This document shows, piece by piece, positions 14,195-25,900 of a stretch of DNA of 64,000 nt. Made by a program: the position numbers and the translations under genes. Numbering within the stretch: the stretch's first letter is position 1; every line of letters starts with the position of its first letter. Under the pieces are notes generated by a model. That model worked only from the letters and a program-made list of their open reading frames with translations. It had not been told where the DNA came from and did no database searches. Source of the DNA: Paragonimus skrjabini miyazakii (taxonomy: Eukaryota > Platyhelminthes > Trematoda > Plagiorchiida > Troglotrematidae). The stretch covers positions 187,586 through 251,585 of the forward strand of contig JTDE01000294.1 of NCBI GenBank assembly GCA_014338405.1, given 5' to 3'.

Positions 14195-17100
14195 CGTAAG
14201 AGAGAAACGTTTGAGAAGATCTGCAGACGTGCGTATATTACTGCTATCCGGTTACGCGAAGTTTATAAATTGAATAGATTACGTCTCATAATTATACGAC
14301 TGTTAGTACTTACTGATGTCAAAACAATAATTGATTTCTGACTTGTAATCATCGACCGTTAATAAAATGGCGAAAGCGCTTTCACAGTCAAGAGAAAAAT
14401 CGACCTAAATCTGTTAACCATAGTAACACATTCTAAATAAACAATAATGTATCACTAACTGATTGTGTAAACTTTTGTTCCTGAATTTTACTGTCACAAT
14501 GCCAAACGCCTGAGTGCAAAATAAATGTTTCTTGGGAGAGCTGACTAAAAAATGTGATTTCGAAGCGGGTTGGATGCAAATATTTTGCACAGGCTCAACA
14601 GTATCAGGTTCACAACATGAGTCGTTTTTAAATCAAACAACTATGGGATAATCCTTCAGTCGGGAGGTAAATGAACAGCGCCACCAAGTGTATGACAAAG
14701 TCAGATATATGAATAACTGTTTCCTAATGCACATAACCATCGCCAACCGTTAGCTTTATAATACATTGTTAAGTCATCAAAAGAGTGCGCTGGAGCGATG
14801 CAATTTGATTTCACAGGCTTGGTCGGCAATGCAACCACGGATAGGATATGCTTAGTGTTGGAGGGTACGAGGTGTTAGCCAGCCTCAACGGCACAGTCAT
14901 TCGCTGGTTTAATTGGGTGGTATAATAAGGTGTGGAAGTCAGTCACTCCGTGATTATATCCGTGTTCTTTTTTTCACAGTAACACATAGGCAGGCAGCTG
15001 TAGAGCTGATAGTGTCATCAGATCGACCTCGACTGATAGAAGACATTACACTTTTCTAGGTACAGCTAAGTACAACGACTCCAATTGCACTCATCATTAG
15101 TTTATCAGGATCTGTCGGTCATTGTAAGGGTCAAACCAGCGTATAATCACCAATGCACCACCTTTTCATGAGCACTCATTAGATCAACGTTGAAAGTAGG
15201 TCAGCAGCTTCAGTTAATCAACCGAAGATCATCAAACAACGGTTTTTAGTAACAAACGAAGCATTCGGTATTAGATTACATCGTTTGCTGCTTCGAACAT
15301 AAAAGCGGTTTGTTTAGGTATTTTAACTATCCCGACCTTGTATAACTCCAATTCATCTCTTACCCGATACACAAGCGCATACAAATACGGGAACTCAACT
15401 GCTGTCAGGTGAAGTAAACCTATACTGTATGCAGAATAGTGAGTAATGATCGTTGGTGTGTGATTTCTCTGAGAGAACTCGGTTTCTTTTCGCTGTTTTC
15501 TATACTGGTGTTGACCCAGCGATAAGTTGTGCGAAACATATGTTCGTAACGTTATGCGACTTCCGAGTAAATGACAACTTATATCAGCCATACTAGGCCT
15601 AAAAAACAGTGAGCCGCATACCATAGGCCTAAAAAACTTGGGATATAACCCATCATCCTTGCTATCAATGAAACGCCTGTAATGTGACGGTTTCGTGATG
15701 CATACATTCAACTTTTGTGGGATCAGGTATAACAAGCTGCCTAAAAATACTTCCGCCATTTCGTGGCACCAGCGTTTGAGAAAGTGACAATCTCAACGCG
15801 TGTTAATACGCACTCTCTCAAAATAACAGTCCGGGGATACCCCAACTTGACTTTATTCTTCAACGTAATTAAGTGTTTTATTTAGGGCGAAATTGAGTGA
15901 CGCTCCGTATAACCTAAATACTTCAACCACACATTTTTCTCCGAAACCATATGCAATCATATTTTACATTGTATTCATTTTTACCATCTATTTTGTCAAT
16001 GTTTACAACTAGAAAACCATGTTTTGATTCATATTACCTTTGAACAATTTAACTGTTTTTATACTCTGGTTGCGGTGTGAACACTGGAAAATAACTTTAA
16101 AATAAACTCGAGTTTTTAATCTGAATAACTGTTTGGCAAACTGGTAGGTGTAGAGTTGAGTCCAAAAGTTAAGTTCAACTGCGGCTAAAACGCTGTGGCA
16201 GATTAAAAATTTATTGAATTTTCGGCCATATACTTCGGATGTTATTAACGACTTGTGAAATGTAGATGAGTTTCAACTGACCATAGTTCATTTGGAACGG
16301 AATAGTTTAACCCGATTGCAGTATAATATGGCCACTTTTTTCGCTTCTACAATTTCCAATCCACCCGAACGAAGTTACACAAAAAAATATTGTATTTTTA
16401 CGACCTGTTAGGAGAACTGTTGAATACATTTAAACATTTCAAATTACTTTAAAAAGGATCTTTCAAGAAAGCGAAAATTGCTAGCATTGCAAGGTCACTC
16501 TGGTTTTCTATTGTATTGGAACAATGTGCGGTGAAATAGCAATTATTTGGATATGACAAGGCATAGCACATTTTCCTACGCGACTTGCTGTTGCATCCTT
16601 TTAAAGTGCTTTCATGTGTTGTAATACATTAACAGATTACTGTGGATGAGTTCCAATTCTCCACATGATTCAGTTCGTTTGCTACTGTCATTCAACGTTA
16701 ACTTACAACAAACTCGGTGTTACTCGGTCGATCATCCGTTATTAAATCTTGATTGGACAGCCTACGCTCACTTAACCTGATGACATCCATAAAACAAATC
16801 TTGTTGTGAGGAACGAATAGTGAAGATATGTATTATGCCCTGTGGATGATCGATCGAATGAATAAATACTCAGCATGTAACTTATCTGGCGACAATTTTA
16901 GCATAGCTTGGGATGGGCTTACACACGTCAGCTTAGGCTTATAAAGAGGAAGAACATATGAACTTATGCAATACTGCTTTGTGTTTCCGAACAACTGTTA
17001 TATAATTCATGTACATATGCCAAAACCTTCCGAGATGCACAGAAATTACTAGTATAAAGACAAAATTGTGCAAGTTGCTCACGTCAGACGTTAGAACGCA

Positions 17101-18104
17101 TTAAAAAAACATGCTGAGATACTGGACGGGCACATACGGTGTTAGGCGAAAGCTTTATAAAATTGGCCTATCTATCTGAAACTTGATGAGTGCAGCAGAA
17201 CGATAGGTATGAAAATTTCGAAGATCTACTATTACAAAATTGCAACTCATTTACAGGTTTTAACCAGGTCAGCGGATAGCGCAGAGCTCAGCGACAAGCT
17301 TCATAGTGAGTGGAATCTACCTGCACAAAATCACGCCTGATACAAAACGTAGAGCTAGTAGGTTTCACTTCCGCTTCCTTTATTGCTGGTCGTTAAATAT
17401 AAACAAAACCTACAATATTGCCAATTTATGAAAAATGGTTGACCTAGTGATTTACGTTCCTGCAAGTATTTGTTACTACAATTCAAGCAATTGACGGGTT
17501 ATTGGATGGAATATGTTCATGACCAACCGCTCGAGAGTTCGTCAATAACTCACGACCTTTACAATCCTTGATCACGAATTCAAGATTTGCAATACCATAT
17601 ATCGGCACAAAATCCACTCCTGTCTGCGGCCGCTGGTGATTTTCCTGATATGCTCCTTTAGGTCATTCTGATTCTGCCGTGCGACCTTCGGAATGTTGAT
17701 TACTGTCTCAGCTGCCTTTCATAAAACTATGTCGTTGTTCTCCAGAAATGTATTAGATATCGAATATCTACACGTGTTGATAAATCCCGTGATTGATTGC
17801 TAAAAATGTGTCCAATTTTACAATGCACCTTAACTTTAATTTTTCAAACACTGTTAACTCAATTGCATTCACAATGAAATTGTCTGAAAACCGTCAAACA
17901 CCGTCACTGAAAGTCTGTATGTGTAAGTCAGTTTCTAAAGTAAACCCGTGTTCGTATGTCTTAAAAGGGAATGAACTTCAAGTTCACTAATTTTAACGAA
18001 AGTTGTCTTATCGAGAAATCTTCGACCAAAGTTTTAGTTCAATGCAGAGTGATTAATTAGTACTTTTTTGCTCAAAATCTGGCGTAAGCCACTATATTAG
18101 ACAG
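14195..18104. other. Upstream stretch (intron if the candidate exon is real); one unexplained minus-strand ORF
   Basis: Apart from the 162-codon ORF at 15271-15759 I find no gene, RNA or repeat family here. The sequence is AT-rich with dispersed short ORFs. Confidence 0.35.
15271..15759 (-). CDS. Hypothetical 162-codon ORF, unrecognised
   Basis: This is the longest open frame in the window other than PKG exon A. It starts MAEVFLGSLLYLIPQKLN and ends EAANDVI. At this base composition an ORF of this length is only mildly unexpected by chance in 64 kb. Residues 43-57 contain a repeated Phe-Phe-Arg-Pro motif, from two copies of a GGCCTAAAAAAC-like string at about 15595-15640. No signal peptide, membrane segment or known motif is convincing. 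It could be a decayed gene or exon, or chance. Confidence 0.2.
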   Translation of the reverse strand: MAEVFLGSLLYLIPQKLNVCITKPSHYRRFIDSKDDGLYPKFFRPMVCGSLFFRPSMADISCHLLGSRITLRTYVSHNLSLGQHQYRKQRKETEFSQRNHTPTIITHYSAYSIGLLHLTAVEFPYLYALVYRVRDELELYKVGIVKIPKQTAFMFEAANDVI

Positions 18105-18402
18105 TATGTGATTGGTTCACTTGACCATAAAAGAAGGGCCAATCAGAAGTGCTGTATCCTAGTATATGTGTACCAGATGTACATGTGCACAGGTGAAACG
18201 AATTTTTGTTCTTACATACACGTTCTCACTCTCTTCTAGTTGTACAGAAAATCGTGCACTGTTGGACTGGCATGCGACTGACCGAGATTGCCTAGAATTT
18301 GCTTTCCGTCCACCGCTCCATATGATCGTTTGACGCCTGAGCACCCATGTTCAAAAAAGTCAGTGCACCCTGATCCGTCCACTATTGAACGCATTTTTTT
18401 AA
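18105..18402 (+). promoter_or_regulatory. Candidate PKG promoter / 5' leader with paired CCAAT boxes
   Basis: Two CCAAT elements in opposite orientation lie 23 bp apart: ATTGG at 18111-18115 (reverse of CCAAT) and CCAAT at 18139-18143. An A/T-rich CATAAAAG (18126-18133) between them could act as a TATA-like element. They are about 260-290 bp upstream of the exon A ATG. CCAAT pairs are typical NF-Y sites, but short motifs like this also occur by chance. If exon A is reached by splicing from farther upstream, this stretch is intronic. No Inr or transcription start can be fixed from sequence alone. Confidence 0.3.
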
Positions 18403-19931
18403 ATGAGGCGTTCGCACTCGGATGATAAATATATGGACAGTTGCACGCACTATAACCGGAACCGCTTTAACAGACAATGCTACTATGGTCATAGCTTGGA
18501 TCTGACAAAGAATAGTACGCTGTTGTGCAATAGAAGTCCGTTAGAACACTCAGGGGATACTTTGTTGGCAATGGGAATCAACGTGTCCGGATTGACATCA
18601 GAAGGACTATATAACCGAATGCGAAGGTCTAATGAGTTATGCACTGCAGCTGAATCAACAACAGTTGGCGAGCATCTACAGCAAAACCCAGGCATAAACC
18701 TACCTCCTGAATCGACCAGACGTTTAACACACTCCGGTCTTGCTAGGAGTGCTACGAACTTGGAAAATTTGAATGAACATAAGACTATTAGTAAAAAACC
18801 ACCAACCACCACCACGTCTCAAACACAAAATGTACTCAACACCTCACCGGTTTCATGTGAGAACAAACCAACTGCAACGTTGCCAACCAGTTCATTTCAC
18901 GAAAACTCTCAAGTTGTAAATATGCAGCGTTCTCAACCCACTCTTGCACGAGTTCATATCGAAGCTGCTCCTAAGTATGCATTTGGCTGTTCGGATTTCA
19001 CTACAGTCGGTGTAACTAGTTGTCCACCATCAGTTCAACATTTACAATCATTAACAATGAATAGTGATTTCTCAAACAAGGAGTTCCGATCATTTCAGTA
19101 TAACTCCGTCCCAAGAGAGATCGGGATGCATCAAGATAGTTCTTTAACTTCATTCAAAGCAAACGACGCTGTTATTCAAAAACCTAGAAACAGCTTCTTG
19201 TTGAATACGTCTAAGGTGAACGTTCGATCATGTATGTGGAATGAAGAGGTCAACAACATAAAACATAAAAACGTACAGTTTGACACCCTCCCGGAAGAAT
19301 ATGCAAGCAACTCAATATTGCTGTCACGTGACAAGCATTCCGGACGTGGATTAGGAACAATTGCAAAATTGTACGCACGTCTTGAGCAGAGAGAGCACGA
19401 AATTCGAATCAGAGACGCCCATATCCAATATTTACGGAATATAATCAACGAAAAAACTGAGCTACTTAATCATATAATGAACAAATCGTATCAGAATGAC
19501 AGTAAACTTACAACGGGTGATTCATCCAACATACAGAGAGGAATTTCGTTTGATCGAAAACCCTCCGGTAATTTGGATAAGGCGAAAGTGAATCGATCTA
19601 CAATTATGAACTATGAGCCGAAGAGTCTGACGTTAAGGAACTGCGGTATATGCGATACTTCCACTCATGGAGATAGCCATATTGCATCGACAAAGACAAC
19701 AGTGAAACACTTATGTTCACAATCGCCAGAAATTAAAGAGCACAACACACATCGACAAGCGAGACTAGAAGATGGTAGTCAATTTACCATTAGTCAGTCC
19801 TCAAAAACTCTTGCTAAGTATGAGCCAGTCAAGCGTGTTAAGCGTTACGCAATCTCAGGTGAATCAGCCCAGTATCTGCTTACACCCACCAGTCAAACAA
19901 CACAGTTACCTAAATTTGATAAAAGCGAAAG
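18403..19931 (+). CDS. PRKG1: PKG exon A: N-terminal extension, leucine zipper and autoinhibitory segment
   Basis: The reading frame runs from ATG 18403 to AG at 19930-19931, followed by donor GTAAGT; the in-frame stop at 19933-19935 is intronic. Residues 1 to about 310 are rich in Ser, Thr and Asn and probably disordered. Residues 317-361 form a coiled coil with I320, L327, I334, I341, I348 and L355 exactly seven apart. Residues 480-487 (KRYAISGE) match the PKG I-beta type inhibitor sequence, with A483 at the pseudosubstrate P0 position and S485 at a known family autophosphorylation position. A TAA immediately precedes the ATG (18400-18402), so the frame cannot extend upstream without splicing. 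The ATG context is poor (T at -3). A possible acceptor (seven T, then AAATGAG) at 18406-18407 would remove this ATG and join an upstream exon. The zipper-to-pseudosubstrate spacer is about 120 residues, much longer than in vertebrate PKG I. Confidence 0.9.
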
Positions 19932-22900
19932 GTAAGTACGTTGTGTTTACCGGTTTACTATTTGTAGAGGTTTGAAAACACCGGAATGGTATTGTTTTTC
20001 AAGGCTGTCAATTGTCTGTATCAGGCTGGTAGCGATGAAAAAGCTGTTAAAACATAAATAACCCATTTGCTGTTAACAACGAGGAATTCACTGTGAGTTG
20101 GAGACTGAAGCAATAAAGTACAGTGTTACTCAACAATGGTAATAATCACACCTTCGGTACGTGTGTACAGTTAGTATTGAGACTGATTAGTGACTGGAGT
20201 ACTTAGGACTCTACAACCGAACGCCAAATCTGCATTTTAATGTGAACCACTGAGTTCCGCTCAACCACTTCATCAAAGCAGAAACAAAACACATGTTGCA
20301 AAGTGTCAACGTTTCGGTTAATCGCATCAGCTGGAAACGTGAGGTTGTATGCGAGTTACGTACATCTTACAGTTAGGGGCAAACAGGGACTAGACACGTC
20401 TACGAACAGATCAACTATTACATAATCAAGACCCTGGCAACCCGACAGGTTGGCACGACCACTTTCGTGCACATAACGCTGGTTCGGGTAAACATAATAG
20501 CGGGCAAAAGCGACTAAAGCTTATAGATTTTCTAGACGTTCGCGTGAAATCAACGGGACCCAAGGTTAGGTTGCACTGCTTTTAAATACACGGTTGAAGC
20601 TTCAGACCAAAGATAAATGAAGTTCCGATCAACCTCAAATGTTCGTGTGTTCATCTCTCTTAATATACCTTGAAGTTCTAGGTAGTTATGAGAATTGCAC
20701 AGTTATGATCAGTGGAACCGTATTAAACGTTATTGTACCCGTGTGAATACAAAAGCTTCGACCAAGTATAAGTGACATTTTGCTTGGCGTTAAAAAAATT
20801 CTGACTGTTCCGCATTAATCATAGCCTACGTTATGGAGCCAAGTACAAAAGGTTTTGATGTACTAAGTTTGTCAACACATTATTACTTTGTTTGCCTTGG
20901 TAGAAGCCAGTAATTTTCCCGTTATAATTTCCATGAATTTCCCAATGATAATTGCAGCATTTTTTGATGTCCCCGCAATTACCTGTCGTAGCACGAATAG
21001 AATTTCAGGTGTTTGTGTCTTGACTGACAAAATGATTCAATCAACCCCGAACGTACCGACGCAGGATAACATTTGTTGACCAAAATGATTGTGATCACCC
21101 CAAAATCTTTTAATCTCATAAAACGATACGACTTCCAGCATTTTCCTGTTGTCAATTTGTCACTTTACAAGTTCAAATCATTTGAGCTGTCACCTGTGTA
21201 AGGCAGGTAGCTTTGTGAAAACTTCTCAAGGAAACTGTCAGTCCCCGTGATTCTGGGGACTGCCACGTCGTTTTACTTTGTTCTCCCGACTGTCACCTCT
21301 AGCACAATAGGTCAAACTTAACAATGAAAGACCGGTAAGGTCGATCGCGTTCTACTCTGGTCAGCCATACTTCGTTGCACACGAGGTTGACCATTTCGTG
21401 TAGAATGTTCAACCTTGGATTCACCCTTTTGGATAACTCTTTCTCTCATTCTGCAATGGCTGAGCACAATGTGACAGTCCAGAGGGGCTTGTGATCTATC
21501 TAATTTGCTATGGTTGTCAAAACCACACTTTGGACACAAAAATATGATAGTCGTTAGGCAAATCTGAAGCTTTTTAGACAGCCTTAATCTAATCAAATAC
21601 AGCTTCTTCAGGAGATGGTGTTCGGTGGATTTTTCTTACACTTTACAAGATGGTGTGATATCCATCTCTTAATAGCTGCTCGTATGTCCTTTAACTTGCA
21701 GATACTGTCGTGTTTTTCTCTGCCAACTTGAGATAAGCAGACGAATGATCAGTTTCTTTTGTTATATGATCTGAACTGCTTCCGTAGCCGTCCAGCTAAA
21801 CAGTGGTACCCCAGGTAGCTTATATTATCGTTTCAAGAGCAGTAAACGCAAATGCGTTGCGATTTGAAACATAAGAGTAAGTCAGCGATGAACGATAAAG
21901 GCTCAAAATTGTCTACATGTGGCTGGAGAGCTCTGATGTGCCGCAACAATACAAACAATGGCAAATTAATTAGCTGATGTCTACAAGTAATGATATGCGA
22001 CGATAAAGAACAGAGAGTAAAACATGGTATATGAACTATCTGGTGGAACGAAACAATTTTTGTTGGGTACTCTATATACCAGTTGTAAGAACTTACCGGT
22101 TTATTTTGTGGAGGTTTTACACAGTGTTTTGGCTCTGCAAAACACTTATCAACCGAGGCCTTAAGGAGGACAAGAACACTGGAGGTCAAAGTAGAAAGTG
22201 CAAGTGTGGAAGCAATCTCATTGGTGAAAGAATAATAACTTCTGATGCTTCAAGATTGCTTATGCCGTAAAGAGGTTAACTTAAGAGACCACAATAAACA
22301 TCTCTAAATGATAAACTTGACCTAAGATATAGGGGGAGGCAAATGGGACCGGTATGTCGGGCAAAGATAACTTCTGTTTTCCGTCAGTCGTTTGCCTCCC
22401 AAAAGGGTTACACTTAAAGTTGCCTCTGTAAAATTCCCGAAAATTTCCCTCTTGAATAACGCTACTCTTCATTTGATTGACCTTAGACGCTATAAGAGTA
22501 ATGTTCAATGCACCTCGTCTACATTTGGTCTGACTGATCCAGTAAAAGAACTATTTGTATGAAAGCGTCACATAAGTCACACGCTATGTGTGTAATAAAA
22601 ATTCATTGTTTGACCTCATAATTACTGAATAGCATACGAAAATGAATTCGTAAAACATCGACTTTCAAGAATGTAGTGACGCTGGATTTTTACAATTCAG
22701 CGTAAATACCAAAATGGGATCATTTTCTCAAACTATATACTTTGTGAAAAACATCCAAAAGATTGAAGAGAATAGTGGCTTTAATCGACAGTTCATTGAC
22801 ATTCACTGGCTAATGTTGCAATATTTTTATCCCTGAGTGTCTAGCGGCAGTTCGTTTTGAACGCTATTAGCAGCAGTGCCGGTAAATTTGTTTTAACTGT

Positions 22901-25900
22901 ATTATTTAGACCATCTGAACGCCAAGAAATTCGCTAACACTATAGGGCTTGGTTTACACCAAATCTTGCAAAACGATCCAGCGTAAAACGAGAATTGCTT
23001 AGATTGTTTCTGGTCAGAGAAAGCGATAATCGATATTAAAACTTACAAACAACTAGCTAGTTTGGTCAACAAAAAGCAATCCTCGACATTCAATCAACCG
23101 GTTGCAGAAGCCGTCTGACCGATAGACATGTAAGCAATACGGAAGTATTTGCTAGCTCAAATGAAGATGTCAAAATTACCGTATGAGCCAATTCAAAGAA
23201 TTCGGTGGTCCACTTTACGGACTAGATGGGGATGTTCCTAATAAGGTATGTCACTATTGTTTACAGAAGCCAACGTGGAGGCTGATGACAACAAACCTTT
23301 GTATTGGTTTGGTATTTCAGATTGTTCTAAAGCAAGATGCAATGAAATTATCTAACCAACTACGTGAATTAACCAGGCGGTTTTCAAACGGTTAAATCTC
23401 AACTGTCGGAAGGTCTGAATTGTATTACGCTTTACTGGCGTATTACGAGGATTCGTGATGACATAAACTGAGCGTAATAGCACCGACCAGTTTTCTGCGA
23501 TTGTAACTTCATGGAATCATCGTCTGTAATTAACAGAATAGTTGTTTTACTAACAGGTAGTCTGTCAGATTTAGGATTTCAGATGAGACCCCATTGTGAA
23601 AAATCAGGGCTTCGGCTGGATTTGAACCACCGGCAGAAACAACATGCCTCAACGCGGCAAGCTCTCTACCAGCTGAGCTACGAAGCCGCTCCAGGAGCTC
23701 GGAAATTTCATCTTTGGACTCGCTGGTTCGAATTCAAGCGAAGCCCTCATTTTTCACATTTGGGTCTCGTCTAAAATCATAATTCTGCCACACTACTTAT
23801 TAGTAATACAATTTCTATACTCAGCAGTGGCGTTGGTGGATTCCAGCGTGAACTATTCGAGAAATTCTGTCGGGGCAGTCGATCCCCTGGTTTATTTGGT
23901 GGATTCTACATGAGACAGTGGGACGGGTAGGTAACTGAGTTCAAGCGCGGAATTTCCGAGCTCCTGGCGCGGCTTTGTAGCTCGACTGGTAGAGCGCTTG
24001 CCGCGTTGAGGCATGGTGTTTCTGTCGCTGGTTTGAATCCAGCGAAAGTCCTGACTTTTCCCAATCGGGTCTGATCTAAAAAGAATAGATGTCATCTCCC
24101 CGGTGTGACCGTACAATCCGAGCATCCCTCAAAAACACATATGGCTGGGCGTTTGTATAGGATGTTTTGGGCGCGTGTAGTATGAGGTCAGTGGTTCAGT
24201 GGTGAACACCATTGCCTCACGAAAGTCTGACCCTTGTTCTCTCTCGGCCTGTGGTTACATCCTCAATGAGGAAAGTTGCAAAAAGCCATCATTTGAAGAC
24301 CGGTCGCGTTATCGTTAATGACCAAAAGATCAACTAGAGCTACGATTCATGACCAGTTACGCGCCAGTCCGTCCAGTCTATAATGTTGCACAGCGATAAG
24401 CATTGATTTTGAAGGGATCCTCATGCTCTAACGGCCGAGTCGTTAGGTGTCAACAATGGCTGACATCGGTAAGCATAAGCCTGCTGACCGACGTATTGAT
24501 TTGCACTTCTTAAAATCATCCCACTAAGTTGGTCTTGTAGTCGCGCAAAAAAATTTGCACCGATTTGGAACGGTTGATCCGTTACTTCTGTGGATGTTCG
24601 ATTGTGAGATTACTGCTTCAATGTTAAGTTGGTTTTCCATTGGGATTGTTGGAATAGCCTTACACCACGGAATCTGTTAATGTGAACGCTGATATGCACT
24701 TTATTATAGCTTGAATATTTATGGATTGTGTCTCATGTTGTTGTACACGGATAACTTGAAAACATAGCTCCTCATGAAGAGCGTGACGGAGACTTTTGGA
24801 TTATCTGCGTTGACAGGTTACAGAGAAGCAGTTACTCTTGAGTTACTTGAATCACTCTTACTGTGATTATTTTGCAGGGTCGCCACGACCGTCAAAAGTA
24901 TCCGAGTTTGTCTTTGACGAGAGAAATGTATCAGGGATGTTTTAACTATCATTTCCCTCCACTTCATTAGTTTGTTCTCTGTACTGAAGTGTATTTATGC
25001 ACAAGCGGCGGACTTAGTTTTGGTAACTTAGTTCCACATTTTTTCCTCATTCGCGTTCTCATCGTCTGCATTGTTGCAATTGCTGACTTTCGTTGTCAGT
25101 ATTATTGAAGATCTTATATTCATTCGGTTTCACTTTCTGAATGCTGTCACAAAGAAGGTTTTTTGAGTCCTCTTCAGTCTGCAGTTTATTGCTCCTGTAG
25201 ACCCAGAAATGACTTTTATTTAGTTTGTGGAATAATGGGACAGTAATAATAACGCTGTCAAAGTGGTTTTTGTTTTTTCCGCGAACTCAAATGTTTATTA
25301 ACAATCTCACTGTTAACTATTATGCATCTTGCATGGCTGGATTTTGAAGAAGCCACACTTATCCAATTTCTGGTTTCCGGTTGATGAGTTCATTTCAATC
25401 TACCTATTCTTTCGTGAGTTTGCTTCCAGTGTTATTTTGATGAACTGTCAATTAATTATTTGATGGCGACATTAGACCAAGTGCAAGGGGCTTTAGTAAA
25501 TGCTCGCGTTCGTTCAAAGGCTGTATTTATTAATTGCCACCAGTTTCATGGTTGCGTTTCAAAACGAGCATTTACTACCTGCACACAACTTTTTGTTTGC
25601 TTCAATTGTTTTTTGGAGATTATGAAGGTTTTATGGTGTGTTATAGAGTGGTTTCCCGCCTATGTTGATCGCTTGCTATTAAACGCTACTCTGCCTTTTT
25701 CTGAATCCAAATCTCATCTACTTGTGATCAATTGTTGCGATGAGTTTCGTCGAATTTTGCTTTGGAGCTATTCTGTACAAGTACTTTCCTGGATACACAC
25801 TGAAAAACCCGTTTGGACTAACCACATTTCCAGGCTTTCATAAGAGTTTTGATAAGAATGTGAATCGTTACTAGATAACAAACGTTTCAGTTCATTTATT

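Noticed and set aside
18489..18815. 108-codon minus-strand ORF inside PKG exon A
   Set aside because: Antisense shadow of the PKG coding frame.
20297..20340. Minus-strand CTGATGCGATTAACCGAAACG, resembling a hammerhead core
   Set aside because: The invariant A after CUGANG is C, helix II does not pair, and no cleavage-site strand follows.
25460..25843. 127-codon + strand ORF
   Set aside because: No recognisable motif, Cys/Phe/Leu-rich composition as expected from T-rich DNA, and no splice context.
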